From positions 1 to 61,662 of the forward strand of contig NZ_JAGUQP010000007.1 in NCBI RefSeq assembly GCF_018704065.1: a stretch of DNA of 61,662 bases, read 5' to 3'. The notes beneath the pieces are model-generated. The model worked only from the letters and a program-made list of their open reading frames with translations, was not told where the DNA came from and did not search any database. The position numbers and the translations under genes were made by a program. The stretch comes from Desulfovulcanus ferrireducens. GTDB taxonomy: Bacteria; Desulfobacterota; Desulfovibrionia; Desulfovibrionales; Desulfonatronovibrionaceae. Shown piece by piece: positions 25,850 to 34,486 of this stretch (the stretch's first letter is position 1; the number at the start of each line of letters is the position of its first letter).

Positions 25850-26827
25850 TTAGTCTTTTATTTGCCAGCATCTATCGAGCATTTCCCAGGTAGGGGACTT
25901 GCTTATTTGCTGCAAGTCTTTTAGTCCGTTTAAAAGTTCTTCTCTGGAATTTATCTTTATGGCTAGTTCCAGACTAAAATTTTCGAAATTATCCTTATGT
26001 TCAACCCGCCATTTTGTTCCGGCACAGAGTTCCTGGCATCTTTTATCTACAGATTGTTTAAGCTCGCTCAAGGTCGGATAGCGTATCTCCCAAGCCTTTA
26101 AGACTAGATTTTTAACCAGGTCTTTAGGTGATAGCTCTCTGTCTAGCAATGCAGTCAAATTGTTTTTAGCTATTAACTCCCGCACTGATATCCCCCGCAT
26201 TTGTCCACTTTCCCAGAGCCAGGTCAAAAAGTGAAGAGCATTGTTCTGGGACCAGGATACCCTGGCCAGGAAAGGATAAATTGCATCCAAATCTTTTTGC
26301 TCAAAGCGGGAAAGAATCGAGGCTGCACTTAGAGGAACATGGTCTGTTATCAAAAGCTGATCCCATTTGGGGGGTAATTTTAGCCAGTTTTCCCACAGTA
26401 TATATTGTTTTGACTTAATGGGGATATTTAGAAGGCGACATAGTTCTTTCAGGCTAGAATTAAGGCCTTGAAAATAGCGTAGGGCCTTAAGTTGTTTTTT
26501 TGGGTCAAGGGTCTGGTTTAGATTGGAAGAGAGATACACCATGCCCTTGTCCAAGTCGGAGGCAAGTTCGATTTCCATGATCAAGACAGGCCTGTTTAAA
26601 TTTTTTAGAGCTTGGACTCTCCTGTACCCGGCAATAAGTTCATAGCGGTAGCGTTCGGGCCCGCTATTTTCGACCTTGGTAACCAGGACAGGCTGGAGTT
26701 GTCCCCACTTATTTATAGATTCTATAAAAAGTTTATCTGGCTCTGAAGACCAAAAAAGCCATGGCCCGTCACAGTCGAGTAATTCGTAATTTGTAATTTG
26801 CAATTGGTTGTATGTGTTTTTTTTCAT
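25850..26827 (-). CDS. ParB N-terminal (nuclease-like) domain protein
   Basis: I choose ATG 26827 because GGGAG lies eight bases upstream; the ATG at 26857 has no good site. The 325-residue protein has a ParB/Srx-type N-terminal domain (residues ~20-110): INKWGQLQPVLV, then ELIAGYRRVQALK, where GYRR is the characteristic CTP/phosphate-binding box. Helical DNA-binding-like sequence follows, and a C-terminal half I do not recognise. No ParA or parS site is near, so a role in chromosome segregation is doubtful. It resembles stand-alone ParB-like regulators. It lies exactly between two copies of the MITE-like element. Confidence 0.7.
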   Translation of the reverse strand: MKKNTYNQLQITNYELLDCDGPWLFWSSEPDKLFIESINKWGQLQPVLVTKVENSGPERYRYELIAGYRRVQALKNLNRPVLIMEIELASDLDKGMVYLSSNLNQTLDPKKQLKALRYFQGLNSSLKELCRLLNIPIKSKQYILWENWLKLPPKWDQLLITDHVPLSAASILSRFEQKDLDAIYPFLARVSWSQNNALHFLTWLWESGQMRGISVRELIAKNNLTALLDRELSPKDLVKNLVLKAWEIRYPTLSELKQSVDKRCQELCAGTKWRVEHKDNFENFSLELAIKINSREELLNGLKDLQQISKSPTWEMLDRCWQIKD

Positions 26828-27016
26828 TTTTGAACTCCCGTCGAAATCATAGCTCACGGCTGTTAATAAGCCCGCCCCGGCCTTTAAATTTTACTTTTAG
26901 GCCCCTAATCAACATCTTGACATCTTTTCATTCATCTTCCTATAGGACAAAATCTACAGAAAATCATATAAGCGTTTGTGAAATTCAGGGCAAAGTATGA
27001 TTGGCAAAACCGTTTA

Positions 27017-27332
27017 GAGTCTATGGCCAAACATTGTTCAGAGGACAACTTTTCATAATTTTTTTCAATACTGGTTTCTTTCATGCTGGTGCAAATGCCA
27101 GGACCCATCTATAGCTTGCATGCGGGCAGAGGATGATGGTAAATTTAGAGTAAATGAATATTCTTTTTATTGTGGATAGTTATGGCAAATAGTCCCGGAT
27201 ATTTAGCTTTGTCATCCCGATGCTCTGCTTATCCGCTAGCTTCGCCAAGATGGGTTGCCCAGCCCTTTGCAATGCTTTCAAAAAACCAGTATTTTTAATC
27301 AGGTAGTCAAAATGGGGTTTGGCCACAGACCT
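27017..27332 (+). mobile_element. MITE-like element, copy 2 (316 bp)
   Basis: Same length and orientation as copy 1, with ends GAGTCTATGGCCAAAC and GTTTGGCCACAGACCT. The left flank again reads GTTTA. The internal sequence matches copy 1 throughout with scattered changes. Confidence 0.75.
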
Positions 27333-27488
27333 TTTGGTCTAGCCGGGACTAGGCTAGGATTAGTCAGTCAGGCCTACTCTGTCTACAATATTTTACGCGA
27401 ATTTGTGGGAAGTCAGGGGTGCTTGGGTAACCATGGTTTCGAATAAAGCGGAACTGACCGCAATAAAAATGATAAAGGGGGCAAATTA

Positions 27489-29549
27489 ATGCTGGATAAG
27501 CTAGAAAAACAAAGAACCTTTGCTTTGGTTGGCCATGGCGGAACAGGTAAAACTTCTGTGGCAGAAATGATTTTGTTTAACGCGAAAGTTATAAATAGGC
27601 TGGGCAAGATCGAAGAGGGAACCACTTGTTTGGACTTTGAGCCAGAGGAAATCAAGAGAAGAGGTAGCGTTCAGCCTGGATTTGCCACATATAAATGGCA
27701 AAAAAATACCCACTACTTAATTGATACCCCGGGAGATAATAATTTTATCGGTGACATAAGTTATCTTCTGACCGGAGCGGATGGCGTCGTGTTTGTAGTT
27801 GATGCCATTGATGGTGTAAAGCCTTTGACCAAAAAGGTATGGTCAGAAGTTGAGCGGGCAGACTTACCCGCTATCGTTTTTGTGAACAAAATGGACCGCG
27901 AACGGGCTGATTTTGATATGGTCTATGATGGCTTGACCAATATTTTGGGAATCAAGCCTGTATTGTTATATCTGCCCATTGGGGCGGAAGCCAATTTTAA
28001 AGGCCTTGTGGATGTCCTGGAAAACAAAGCCTATTTCTTTGCTGAAGATGGCAAGTTGACACCAGGCGATGTGCCTTCCGAGATTCAGGACAAGGTCTTG
28101 GAATTGCAAGAGATGATGATTGAAAATATTGCAGAAAGCGATGAAGAGTTGATGGAGAAATACCTTGAAGAAGGCAGCCTGACTCCCGAAGAGATGTACA
28201 AAGGTTTGCGTGCCGGAGTATTAAGCAGGGAACTGGTTCCTGTTTGTGTAGGAGCTGCTCTGGAAAATAAGGGCGGGAGCAAACTTTTGGACGCCATCCA
28301 GCAGCTTCTTCCCTCACCGCTTGAACATAAGCCCTGGATTGGTGAGGATGGGAGTGAAAGAGCTTCCAGTGTGGAAGAGCCCTTTGCAGGTTTTGTGTTC
28401 AAGACCATAGTAGATCCGTTTGCCGGACAACTTAGTGTCATGCGCGTTTTGTCCGGTAAACTCAGCTCTGATATGACAGTTGCCAACCCCTTAAAAGACA
28501 CTAAAGAGAAACTGGGTCAACTTTTGGCCTTTGAGGGGAAAAAACAGATTTCGGTCAAAGAGGAAGTAGGCCCGGGAGCCATTGTTGCTGTGGCCAAACT
28601 CAAGAATACCTCCACAGGGGATACCCTGTGCGATGAAAAGGCCCCGTTTGTACTTAAAAAGCCTGAAATTCCGCCGTGCATTCTTTCTTATGCTTTGGCT
28701 GCTGAGGAAAAGGGTGAAGAAGACAAGGTATTTGCTGCGGTGCAGAAACTTTTGGATGAAGACATTACCCTTTCACTTACCCGCAACGACGAAACCGGGG
28801 ATATGCTCCTTTCAGGTATGGGGCAATTGCATATTGAACTTTCTGTGGAAAAGGCCAAAAGAAGGTATAAGGTAGGCATCCTCTTGAAAACGCCCAAGAT
28901 CCCTTATCGGGAAACCATAAAAGGCAAGGCTGAAGTTCAAGGACGATATAAGAAGCAGACGGGAGGTCGCGGTCAATTCGGTGATTGCTGGATCAGGCTC
29001 GAACCTTTGCCTCGCGGCGCAGGATATGAATTTGTGGACCAGATTGTGGGTGGAGCCATCCCGAAACAATATATTCCTGCCGTGGATAAAGGTATTCAGG
29101 AAGCAGCCCAAAAAGGGGTTATTGCTGGTTACCCGGTAGTAGATTTTAAGGTCACTCTTTATGATGGTTCATACCACAGCGTGGACTCATCTGAAATGGC
29201 CTTTAAAATTGCCGGTTCAATGGCCTTTAAAAAGGCGGTTGAAAAATGCAAGCCCGTTCTTCTTGAACCAATCATGAGTGTCTCTGTCTATGTGCCTGAT
29301 GAGTTTATGGGTGATGTCATTGGCAATATCTCCAGCAGAAGGGGCAAAGTCCTTGGCTCAGATTCAGACAATGGCATTACTGAAATCAGAGCCCATGTGC
29401 CTATGGCTGAAATGCTCCAGTATGCCCAAGACTTACGGTCCATGACCGGAGGACAGGGCACCTTTACCATGGAATTTGATCACTATGAGGAATGTCCTCC
29501 ACCTATTGCTGAAAAGATCATTGAAGAGAGTAAGGTAAAGGAAGAATAA
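27489..29549 (+). CDS. Elongation factor G-like GTPase (EF-G2 type)
   Basis: A 686-residue translational GTPase. G1 reads GHGGTGKTS at 15-23 instead of the canonical AHIDAGKTT. The switch I region (LDFEPEEIKRRGSV) also differs from canonical EF-G (EQERGITI). G3 is DTPGDNNF and G4 NKMDRE, followed by domains II-V, including KKQTGGRGQFGD and the C-terminal HVPMAEMLQYAQDLRSMTGG. These deviations match the second EF-G class found beside the main EF-G in many bacteria, including the ortholog annotated fusA in some deltaproteobacteria. Whether it promotes translocation or has a specialised role is not clear. An AAAGGGGGC ribosome-binding site precedes the ATG. Confidence 0.88.
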   Translation: MLDKLEKQRTFALVGHGGTGKTSVAEMILFNAKVINRLGKIEEGTTCLDFEPEEIKRRGSVQPGFATYKWQKNTHYLIDTPGDNNFIGDISYLLTGADGVVFVVDAIDGVKPLTKKVWSEVERADLPAIVFVNKMDRERADFDMVYDGLTNILGIKPVLLYLPIGAEANFKGLVDVLENKAYFFAEDGKLTPGDVPSEIQDKVLELQEMMIENIAESDEELMEKYLEEGSLTPEEMYKGLRAGVLSRELVPVCVGAALENKGGSKLLDAIQQLLPSPLEHKPWIGEDGSERASSVEEPFAGFVFKTIVDPFAGQLSVMRVLSGKLSSDMTVANPLKDTKEKLGQLLAFEGKKQISVKEEVGPGAIVAVAKLKNTSTGDTLCDEKAPFVLKKPEIPPCILSYALAAEEKGEEDKVFAAVQKLLDEDITLSLTRNDETGDMLLSGMGQLHIELSVEKAKRRYKVGILLKTPKIPYRETIKGKAEVQGRYKKQTGGRGQFGDCWIRLEPLPRGAGYEFVDQIVGGAIPKQYIPAVDKGIQEAAQKGVIAGYPVVDFKVTLYDGSYHSVDSSEMAFKIAGSMAFKKAVEKCKPVLLEPIMSVSVYVPDEFMGDVIGNISSRRGKVLGSDSDNGITEIRAHVPMAEMLQYAQDLRSMTGGQGTFTMEFDHYEECPPPIAEKIIEESKVKEE

Positions 29550-29643
29550 ATTAAACTTTCATATTGCTACGGTACGCCACATAAGAAAAGTTAGACAGAG
29601 TCCGCGAGAAGTATTTCGCGGGAAAATAATTTACGTTAAAAAA

Positions 29644-29669
29644 GGCCCTGCTTGCAGGGTCTTTTTTTT
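29644..29669 (+). terminator. Rho-independent terminator after the EF-G-like gene
   Basis: GGCCCTGC-TT-GCAGGGTC followed by eight T. A typical intrinsic terminator about 95 bases past the stop codon. Confidence 0.85.
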
Positions 29670-29782
29670 GGACCAAAACTCCCGATTTTAAATCGAGCAT
29701 GCTTGTCTTGTGCTTTTGATGTAAATTGATTAACTAGAAAATAATACACCCTGAATCCGTGAAAATGATGTAATTTTGCTTA

Positions 29783-30076
29783 TTGAGTTTTTGCAATCCG
29801 GAACTTTTGTCAAACAGCTGAAAAAACTCCTTCGAAGGCAGCCTAAATCAAAATCTTTAATACGATTTATTGGATTTAAGGGGCGTTATATTCAAGTGTT
29901 TAAGCGAATTTTGGAGCTTACGATTTAAAAAGATTTTAATTAAGGCTGCCTAACTCGGTCAGACAGTTTTCGCTGTTTTCCAAAAGCCCCGGATTGCAGC
30001 AGGAATCGTGGCTGTGTTAAATTTTACGGATTCCGGATACACATTAATTTTTTAAGATTTGATTGCAAAAACTCAA
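29783..30076. repeat. Nested imperfect inverted repeats upstream of RNase J
   Basis: Arms 29792-29868 and 29921-29998 are reverse complements over most of their length (shared blocks TGCAATCCGG, CTTTTG, AAACAGC, GGCAGCCT, AAAATCTTT). A second perfect 16-bp pair, 29783-29798 with 30061-30076, encloses them. No gene is visible. It could be a small transposon remnant or a long-hairpin RNA. It accounts for most of the 530-base gap between the terminator and RNase J. Confidence 0.6.
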
Positions 30077-30144
30077 AAATTTGTTTTTTGATAAAAGCGT
30101 AAGCGCATATCTAGGAAAACATTGAACTTTGAACCTTGAACTCA

Positions 30145-30171
30145 GCCTGCAAAAACGGAATTTTTGCAGGC
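30145..30171 (+). promoter_or_regulatory. Hairpin in the RNase J 5' leader
   Basis: A perfect 11-bp stem (GCCTGCAAAAA / TTTTTGCAGGC) with a 5-base loop ends 30 bases before the rnj start. RNase J and RNase E genes are often autoregulated through their leaders, so this is a candidate processing or control site. It could also be a weak terminator of upstream transcription. Confidence 0.45.
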
Positions 30172-30201
30172 GCATCTTAATAATGGATATCGGAGTTAGC
30201 A

Positions 30202-31872
30202 ATGACCAGTGAAGATAAATTTGTTACTTTGACTCCTCTGGGAGGATTGGGCGAGATAGGGCTCAATTGTATGGTTTTAGAGACAAAAGACTCTATGGTT
30301 GTGATAGACTGCGGGATAATGTTTCCTGAAGATTTTTTATTTGGCGTTGATGTAGTTATCCCTCGACTGGATTTTATTGTGCAAAAAAAGGATAAGTTAA
30401 AAGGGATTGTTTTAACCCATGGTCATGAAGATCATATTGGAGCCTTGCCTTGGCTGATGCCCTATGTAGATGCGCCTATCTATAGTTCGCGGTTTACACT
30501 GAGCCTGGTGGAGAACAAGCTCAGGGAATATGGCTTATTGGAGTACGTGCAACTGGTCCCGGTTTCCGGTGGACAGGAATTAACTTTGGGTGATTTCAAA
30601 TTTCATTTTTTCCCTGTCTGTCACTCCATCGTTGAAGGCTTTGGCTTAGGTGTAGAAACACCAGTGGGCAAGATCGTGCATACAGGTGATTTCAAGATTG
30701 ATCGACACCCTCTTGATGGTCATTACACAGATTTGGAAGCCTTTGCCCGCTTTTCAGCCTCAGGGGTCAAGTTATTACTTTCAGACTCTACCAACGTGGA
30801 GCGCGATGGTTTTGCCCTGACTGAGAGAGAGATAAAAGAGTCCTTGCGGAGCATATTTGCCCAGTCTAAAGGACGGATTCTGGTCACCTTATTTTCCAGT
30901 CATATCCAGCGTATTCAAGAGGTGTTTGATCTGGCCCGGGAGTTTGGGCGAAAAGTTGCAGTCAGCGGTAAAAGTCTGGCTGTAAATATCGATATTGCCA
31001 CAGAGTTGGGTTTCCTACGCCATACTGAGGAGAATTATGGCAAGCTGGAAGATGTCCTTAGATTAAACGATGATCAGATAGTGCTTTTGCTTACCGGTTC
31101 CCAGGGTGAACCTTTATCGGCCCTATCCCGTCTGGCTTTAGGAGAGCACAGGCAGCTTAAGGTACACAAAGGGGACACGGTGATAATGTCTTCCAGGTTT
31201 ATCCCTGGCAATACCAAGGCCATAACCAAGGTGATCAACAACCTGTATCGCCTGGGGGCTGAAGTATTGTATGAGAAAGTCAGGGCCATACATGCTTCGG
31301 GACATGCCCACCGGGAAGAACTTAAGCTTATGCTGAAGACTGTAAAGCCTAAATTCTTTCTCCCTGTGCATGGCGAGTACAGACATCTGGTCAAGCATTG
31401 TCAGCTAGCTCAGGAATGTGGGGTAGCTCCTGAACGGACTATAATTTTAGAAGATGGCAACCCGCTCACATTGTTTACAGATTCCATTCGTTTTGAAGAA
31501 GATATCTATGCTGAATCTATTCTCGTGGATGGAAAAGGTGTAGGCGATGTGGGCCAGACTGTACTTAGAGAGAGGCAGATTCTGGGAGGTGAGGGTCTGG
31601 TTATTGTGGTTTTGGTTATTGAGAAGGATACGGGAGAGATGGTTATGGAGCCGAACCTGCTGTCCAAAGGTTTCATTTTCGAACAGCAGTTTGCCCATGT
31701 GCTAGAAGATGCCAAGTGTATTGTCCTGGATATCTTTGAAAATATTCCTCCCGGTCAGACCAAAAAACTTGAAGACCGTATTCGCTCCTCTTTGCGCCGA
31801 TTTTTTCGCAAGATATTAGGTCGAGATCCTGTGGTTATCCCGCTTGTCATTATAGTCCCTAAAGGGCGCTAA
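30202..31872 (+). CDS. rnj: Ribonuclease J
   Basis: A 556-residue metallo-beta-lactamase/beta-CASP nuclease. The zinc site HGHEDHIG is at residues 73-80 (H75, D77 and H78 among the ligands). Further ligands are seen in VCHSIVEGFG and VHTGDFKID. The beta-CASP part has LLTGSQGEP and HASGHAHREELK, and PVHGEYRHL precedes the C-terminal domain. It is a 5'-3' exonuclease and endonuclease for mRNA decay and rRNA/16S maturation. It stands alone, with a long structured 5' region upstream. Confidence 0.95.
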   Translation: MTSEDKFVTLTPLGGLGEIGLNCMVLETKDSMVVIDCGIMFPEDFLFGVDVVIPRLDFIVQKKDKLKGIVLTHGHEDHIGALPWLMPYVDAPIYSSRFTLSLVENKLREYGLLEYVQLVPVSGGQELTLGDFKFHFFPVCHSIVEGFGLGVETPVGKIVHTGDFKIDRHPLDGHYTDLEAFARFSASGVKLLLSDSTNVERDGFALTEREIKESLRSIFAQSKGRILVTLFSSHIQRIQEVFDLAREFGRKVAVSGKSLAVNIDIATELGFLRHTEENYGKLEDVLRLNDDQIVLLLTGSQGEPLSALSRLALGEHRQLKVHKGDTVIMSSRFIPGNTKAITKVINNLYRLGAEVLYEKVRAIHASGHAHREELKLMLKTVKPKFFLPVHGEYRHLVKHCQLAQECGVAPERTIILEDGNPLTLFTDSIRFEEDIYAESILVDGKGVGDVGQTVLRERQILGGEGLVIVVLVIEKDTGEMVMEPNLLSKGFIFEQQFAHVLEDAKCIVLDIFENIPPGQTKKLEDRIRSSLRRFFRKILGRDPVVIPLVIIVPKGR

Positions 31873-31966
31873 AGTGAAAAAATGAGTGTCCTTAGGTTAA
31901 AAGTGTTTGAAAAGCCTCCACCGGAAGATTTTTTAGCGAGGTGTAGCCTTTTTAAATCCTTCAAAA

Positions 31967-32347
31967 TCAAACCAGCATATCAATAATAACCCCTGCCATC
32001 TGATCATAAGTTCTCACAACCTGGGCGTTGGCCTCAAAGCCGCGTTCTTTTTTTATCATTTGAGTCACTTCCTGGCTTACTTCAGTATTACTACCTTCCG
32101 TTATCACCTCTTGCTGTTCAATGCGGCCGTCATTGTTTTCCCTTGGCTGGATTTGGTTGGTTAATGGGCCAGGCTCCGTACTTTCCACAATAGTTTGGGC
32201 TCGTACACCCTGTCCATCCGGGGCGCTTTCAACGTCCAAACGTTTAGCCTTGTATCCATCCGTGTTTATATTGGCCACATTGTTGGCCGTAATATCCTGG
32301 GCCAGAGAAAAGACATTCAAGGCACTTTGGCTTGTTGAGATGTCCAT
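31967..32347 (-). CDS. FlgC-like flagellar basal-body rod protein
   Basis: I choose ATG 32347, which has GAGGGAG seven bases upstream, giving 126 residues. It begins DISTSQSALNVFSLAQDITANNVANINTDGYK, the flagellar rod N-terminal domain with the NNVANxxTxGYK motif. It ends with the rod C-terminal domain (NTEVSQEVTQMIKKERGFEANAQVVRTYDQM). The middle is short, as in proximal rod proteins, so FlgC or a FlgC/FlgE-like paralogue is likely. It is not inside a flagellar operon, which suggests an orphan paralogue. Confidence 0.8.
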   Translation of the reverse strand: MDISTSQSALNVFSLAQDITANNVANINTDGYKAKRLDVESAPDGQGVRAQTIVESTEPGPLTNQIQPRENNDGRIEQQEVITEGSNTEVSQEVTQMIKKERGFEANAQVVRTYDQMAGVIIDMLV

Positions 32348-32392
32348 GATTGCTCCCTCATAAGCTGATAACAAGATAATGTTGGCTGTCAC

Positions 32393-32910
32393 GATTCATT
32401 AACGATTCATTAATGTGACCGTCCGGAGTCATATCTTTTGTGGATGGTCAGAGGATCTTTCTCTTATTATTTAATCTTTTGATGACTATTGGCAAGTCTT
32501 GAGTACGAGTGAAGTTTGTCACGAGTACAAAAAATAATATTCGGGATATTTTTTTAGATTTGAAAAATCTATCTTTCCTCCCTTTCAAAGGCAAAAAATA
32601 ATTTGCCCACTTAATCCAAGTCGTTAGTGAAACAAAGCACAAAAAAATGCTTCCATTAATATACAGGATGCAAACTCAAGTTTGCATTTGGGCCTGGGCT
32701 AGAAAATTAAAGTCAATAATTTCAATAGGTTTAAAGTGTGAAAAATATGGCATATCTATTGCTTTCAACCTTGTTCATTTAGGCGCAAAGTTTTCAACTT
32801 TGCCCGTTCTAGAGGGGCTAGCATTAATTAGTTTTTAATATCTATAAGCATATCTTTTTTTAAGATTTTTTTAAGAGATATGCAATTTATAATATATTAG
32901 GAGGGTTAAA
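32393..32910. other. Intergenic region upstream of the cytochrome gene
   Basis: About 520 bases without a gene. Two small perfect palindromes stand out: GCAAACTCAAGTTTGC near 32670 and GCAAAGTTTTCAACTTTGC near 32785. The cytochrome promoter must lie here, but none is convincing. A clear AGGAGG precedes the ATG at 32911. Confidence 0.5.
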
Positions 32911-33624
32911 ATGGATAGAAGGAAATTCTTAAAAAACAGTGGGAAAGTAGTGGGAGTCACTTTGTTGTCAACAAACTTAATGGCAGGTTCTGCTCATGCA
33001 GAGTCCTCAAAGGCTCCGAAACTTCCTTTTCCTTACAGTCCTCTAGACCCAGGTAAAGTAGAGAAAAAGGGTTATGAAGGGTATTATCAACATCACTGTT
33101 CTTTTGGTGCCTTTGAGGCTATTGTTGGTTCTCTTAGGGAAAAAGTAGGTCATCCATATAATCTTATTCCTACAGAGATAATGACTTTTGGAAGAGGAGG
33201 AGTTGCTGGCTGGGGTACAATTTGTGGTGCTTTAAATGGAGCTTCAGCGGCTATAGCCTTGGTTGTAGGTGAGTATAAAAAATATAAGGGGTTGCTGAAT
33301 GAGCTTTTGGCCTGGTATTCAAAGGTAGAAATGCCAATTTATATCCCAGCAGGTCAAAAAGATATGGTGAAAACTGTTGCCGGAAGTCCTTTGTGTCATG
33401 CTTCTGTTATGAACTGGTGTGAGGCAGCAAATGTAGGGGCCAAGAGTAAGCTTCGTTCTGAAAGGTGTGCCAGACTTACTGCAGATGTTGCTAAGAAAAC
33501 TGCTGAGTTGCTCAATGCGTATTTTAAAGGAACATTCCAGTATGTATATTATAAACCTACAAAGGAAGAGCTTACCAACTACAAGCAAAACAAGACCAAA
33601 ATGGAATGTTCAGGATGCCATTAA
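32911..33624 (+). CDS. Split-Soret-type cytochrome c
   Basis: A 237-residue exported protein. The N-terminus has a twin-arginine motif (RRKFLK at 3-8), a hydrophobic stretch and an AHA cleavage site around residue 30. The body matches split-Soret cytochrome c of Desulfovibrio: HHCSFGAFEAIVG, FGRGGVAGWGTICGALNG and PLCHASVMNWCEAA, a C_GCAxxG-type fold. The last residues, CSGCH, are a c-type haem site placed exactly at the C-terminus. The purified family member is reported as a dimer with two haems per subunit; only one CXXCH is seen here. It acts in the periplasm in electron transfer, partner unknown. Confidence 0.85.
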   Translation: MDRRKFLKNSGKVVGVTLLSTNLMAGSAHAESSKAPKLPFPYSPLDPGKVEKKGYEGYYQHHCSFGAFEAIVGSLREKVGHPYNLIPTEIMTFGRGGVAGWGTICGALNGASAAIALVVGEYKKYKGLLNELLAWYSKVEMPIYIPAGQKDMVKTVAGSPLCHASVMNWCEAANVGAKSKLRSERCARLTADVAKKTAELLNAYFKGTFQYVYYKPTKEELTNYKQNKTKMECSGCH

Positions 33625-33643
33625 TTGAATGTTCTTAAGTTTA

Positions 33644-33680
33644 GGAATAGTTAGCTTCCAGTATGGGAACTAACTATTCC
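33644..33680 (+). terminator. Hairpin after the cytochrome gene
   Basis: An 11-bp stem (GGAATAGTTAG / CTAACTATTCC) extended by TTCC/GGAA on the inner side, 20 bases past the stop. There is no clean T run, so it may act mainly as an mRNA 3' end stabiliser. Confidence 0.5.
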
Positions 33681-33848
33681 TAGTACCAAAACAGATACAA
33701 ATCGCTTTCATGGATTTTGCCTTAGCAGGATTATAATTAAATATAGTTTTCCCATCAACTCATTTGTTTTTGTCACCCACCCCTCTTTTCCCCTCCCTGG
33801 TCTCAGGGAGGGGAACCAATTAATTTAAAGAGCGACCATATACTTCTG

Positions 33849-34460
33849 TCATTCGTTTTTTGTTCCATTTGATGGGACTGGCTTCCAGCAGATGCGGAAT
33901 TTTTGTAGGGCAATCCATACTGCTACGCCAATACAAAGACCATATATCCAGCCAGCCAGAACATCCGTGGGAAAATGTTTGCCCAGGTAAACGCGTGAGT
34001 AACCGATTGCAAGTGGCAAGAACCATACCCAGAATCTGGACCTCGGCCAGAAAATGACAGCCAGAGTAGCTGCGGTCATGGCATTGGCGCTGTGGGCTGA
34101 TGGATACGATGTCCCGCTTTTTTTGGTTGCAGTAAAGTCAGGAGGTCTTTGTCTCCACTCTCCATCTTCATAGTAGTTAACCCCGGCCAATTGATTAAGC
34201 GGTCTGATCCGGCCTATACTTTTTTTTATAAAATTGGTGCTAAAATCACAAAGACCTATGCTTAAAGCAATGATGAAAAGATAACAGATTTTCTGTCTGT
34301 CTTTTTTTATCAGATAAATAAAAAGAAGCACAAAAGCGATGGACCATAAAAAGATATTGCTGGAGAATAAAGGCATAAAAAAATCAAACAAGGTATTTCT
34401 CCAGACCATATTGATTTTTGTAAACAGGGCCATGTCCCAGGAAGGAGTGTGAAAATACAT
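33849..34460 (-). CDS. PAP2-family membrane phosphatase
   Basis: A 203-residue membrane protein with about five or six helices. All three PAP2 motifs are present: KKSIGRIRP (K-x6-RP) near residue 65, SYPSAHSAN near 118 and SRVYLGKHFPTDV (SR-x5-H-x3-D) near 155. Family members remove phosphate from lipids such as undecaprenyl diphosphate, phosphatidylglycerophosphate or lipid A. The substrate here is unknown. It lies 26 bases downstream of a GT39-type transferase on the same strand, which supports a job in envelope lipid or carrier-lipid recycling. Confidence 0.88.
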   Translation of the reverse strand: MYFHTPSWDMALFTKINMVWRNTLFDFFMPLFSSNIFLWSIAFVLLFIYLIKKDRQKICYLFIIALSIGLCDFSTNFIKKSIGRIRPLNQLAGVNYYEDGEWRQRPPDFTATKKSGTSYPSAHSANAMTAATLAVIFWPRSRFWVWFLPLAIGYSRVYLGKHFPTDVLAGWIYGLCIGVAVWIALQKFRICWKPVPSNGTKNE

Positions 34461-34486
34461 AGTAAACGGTAAAAATTGGTTAAAGG

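Noticed and set aside
25850-26827. Chromosome partition ParB with an origin nearby
   Set aside because: No parA partner or parS-like palindrome was found near it, and the C-terminal half does not look like ParB's dimer domain. The ParA at 47839 belongs to the che operon.
30202-31872. Metallo-beta-lactamase antibiotic resistance enzyme
   Set aside because: The beta-CASP region, length (556) and C-terminal domain fit RNase J, not a secreted beta-lactamase.
33788-33811. CCCCTCCC / GGGAGGGG hairpin as a terminator of the PAP2 gene
   Set aside because: The stem is strong but neither strand has a T run after it, so I could not call it a terminator with confidence. It may still mark the 3' end of either gene.
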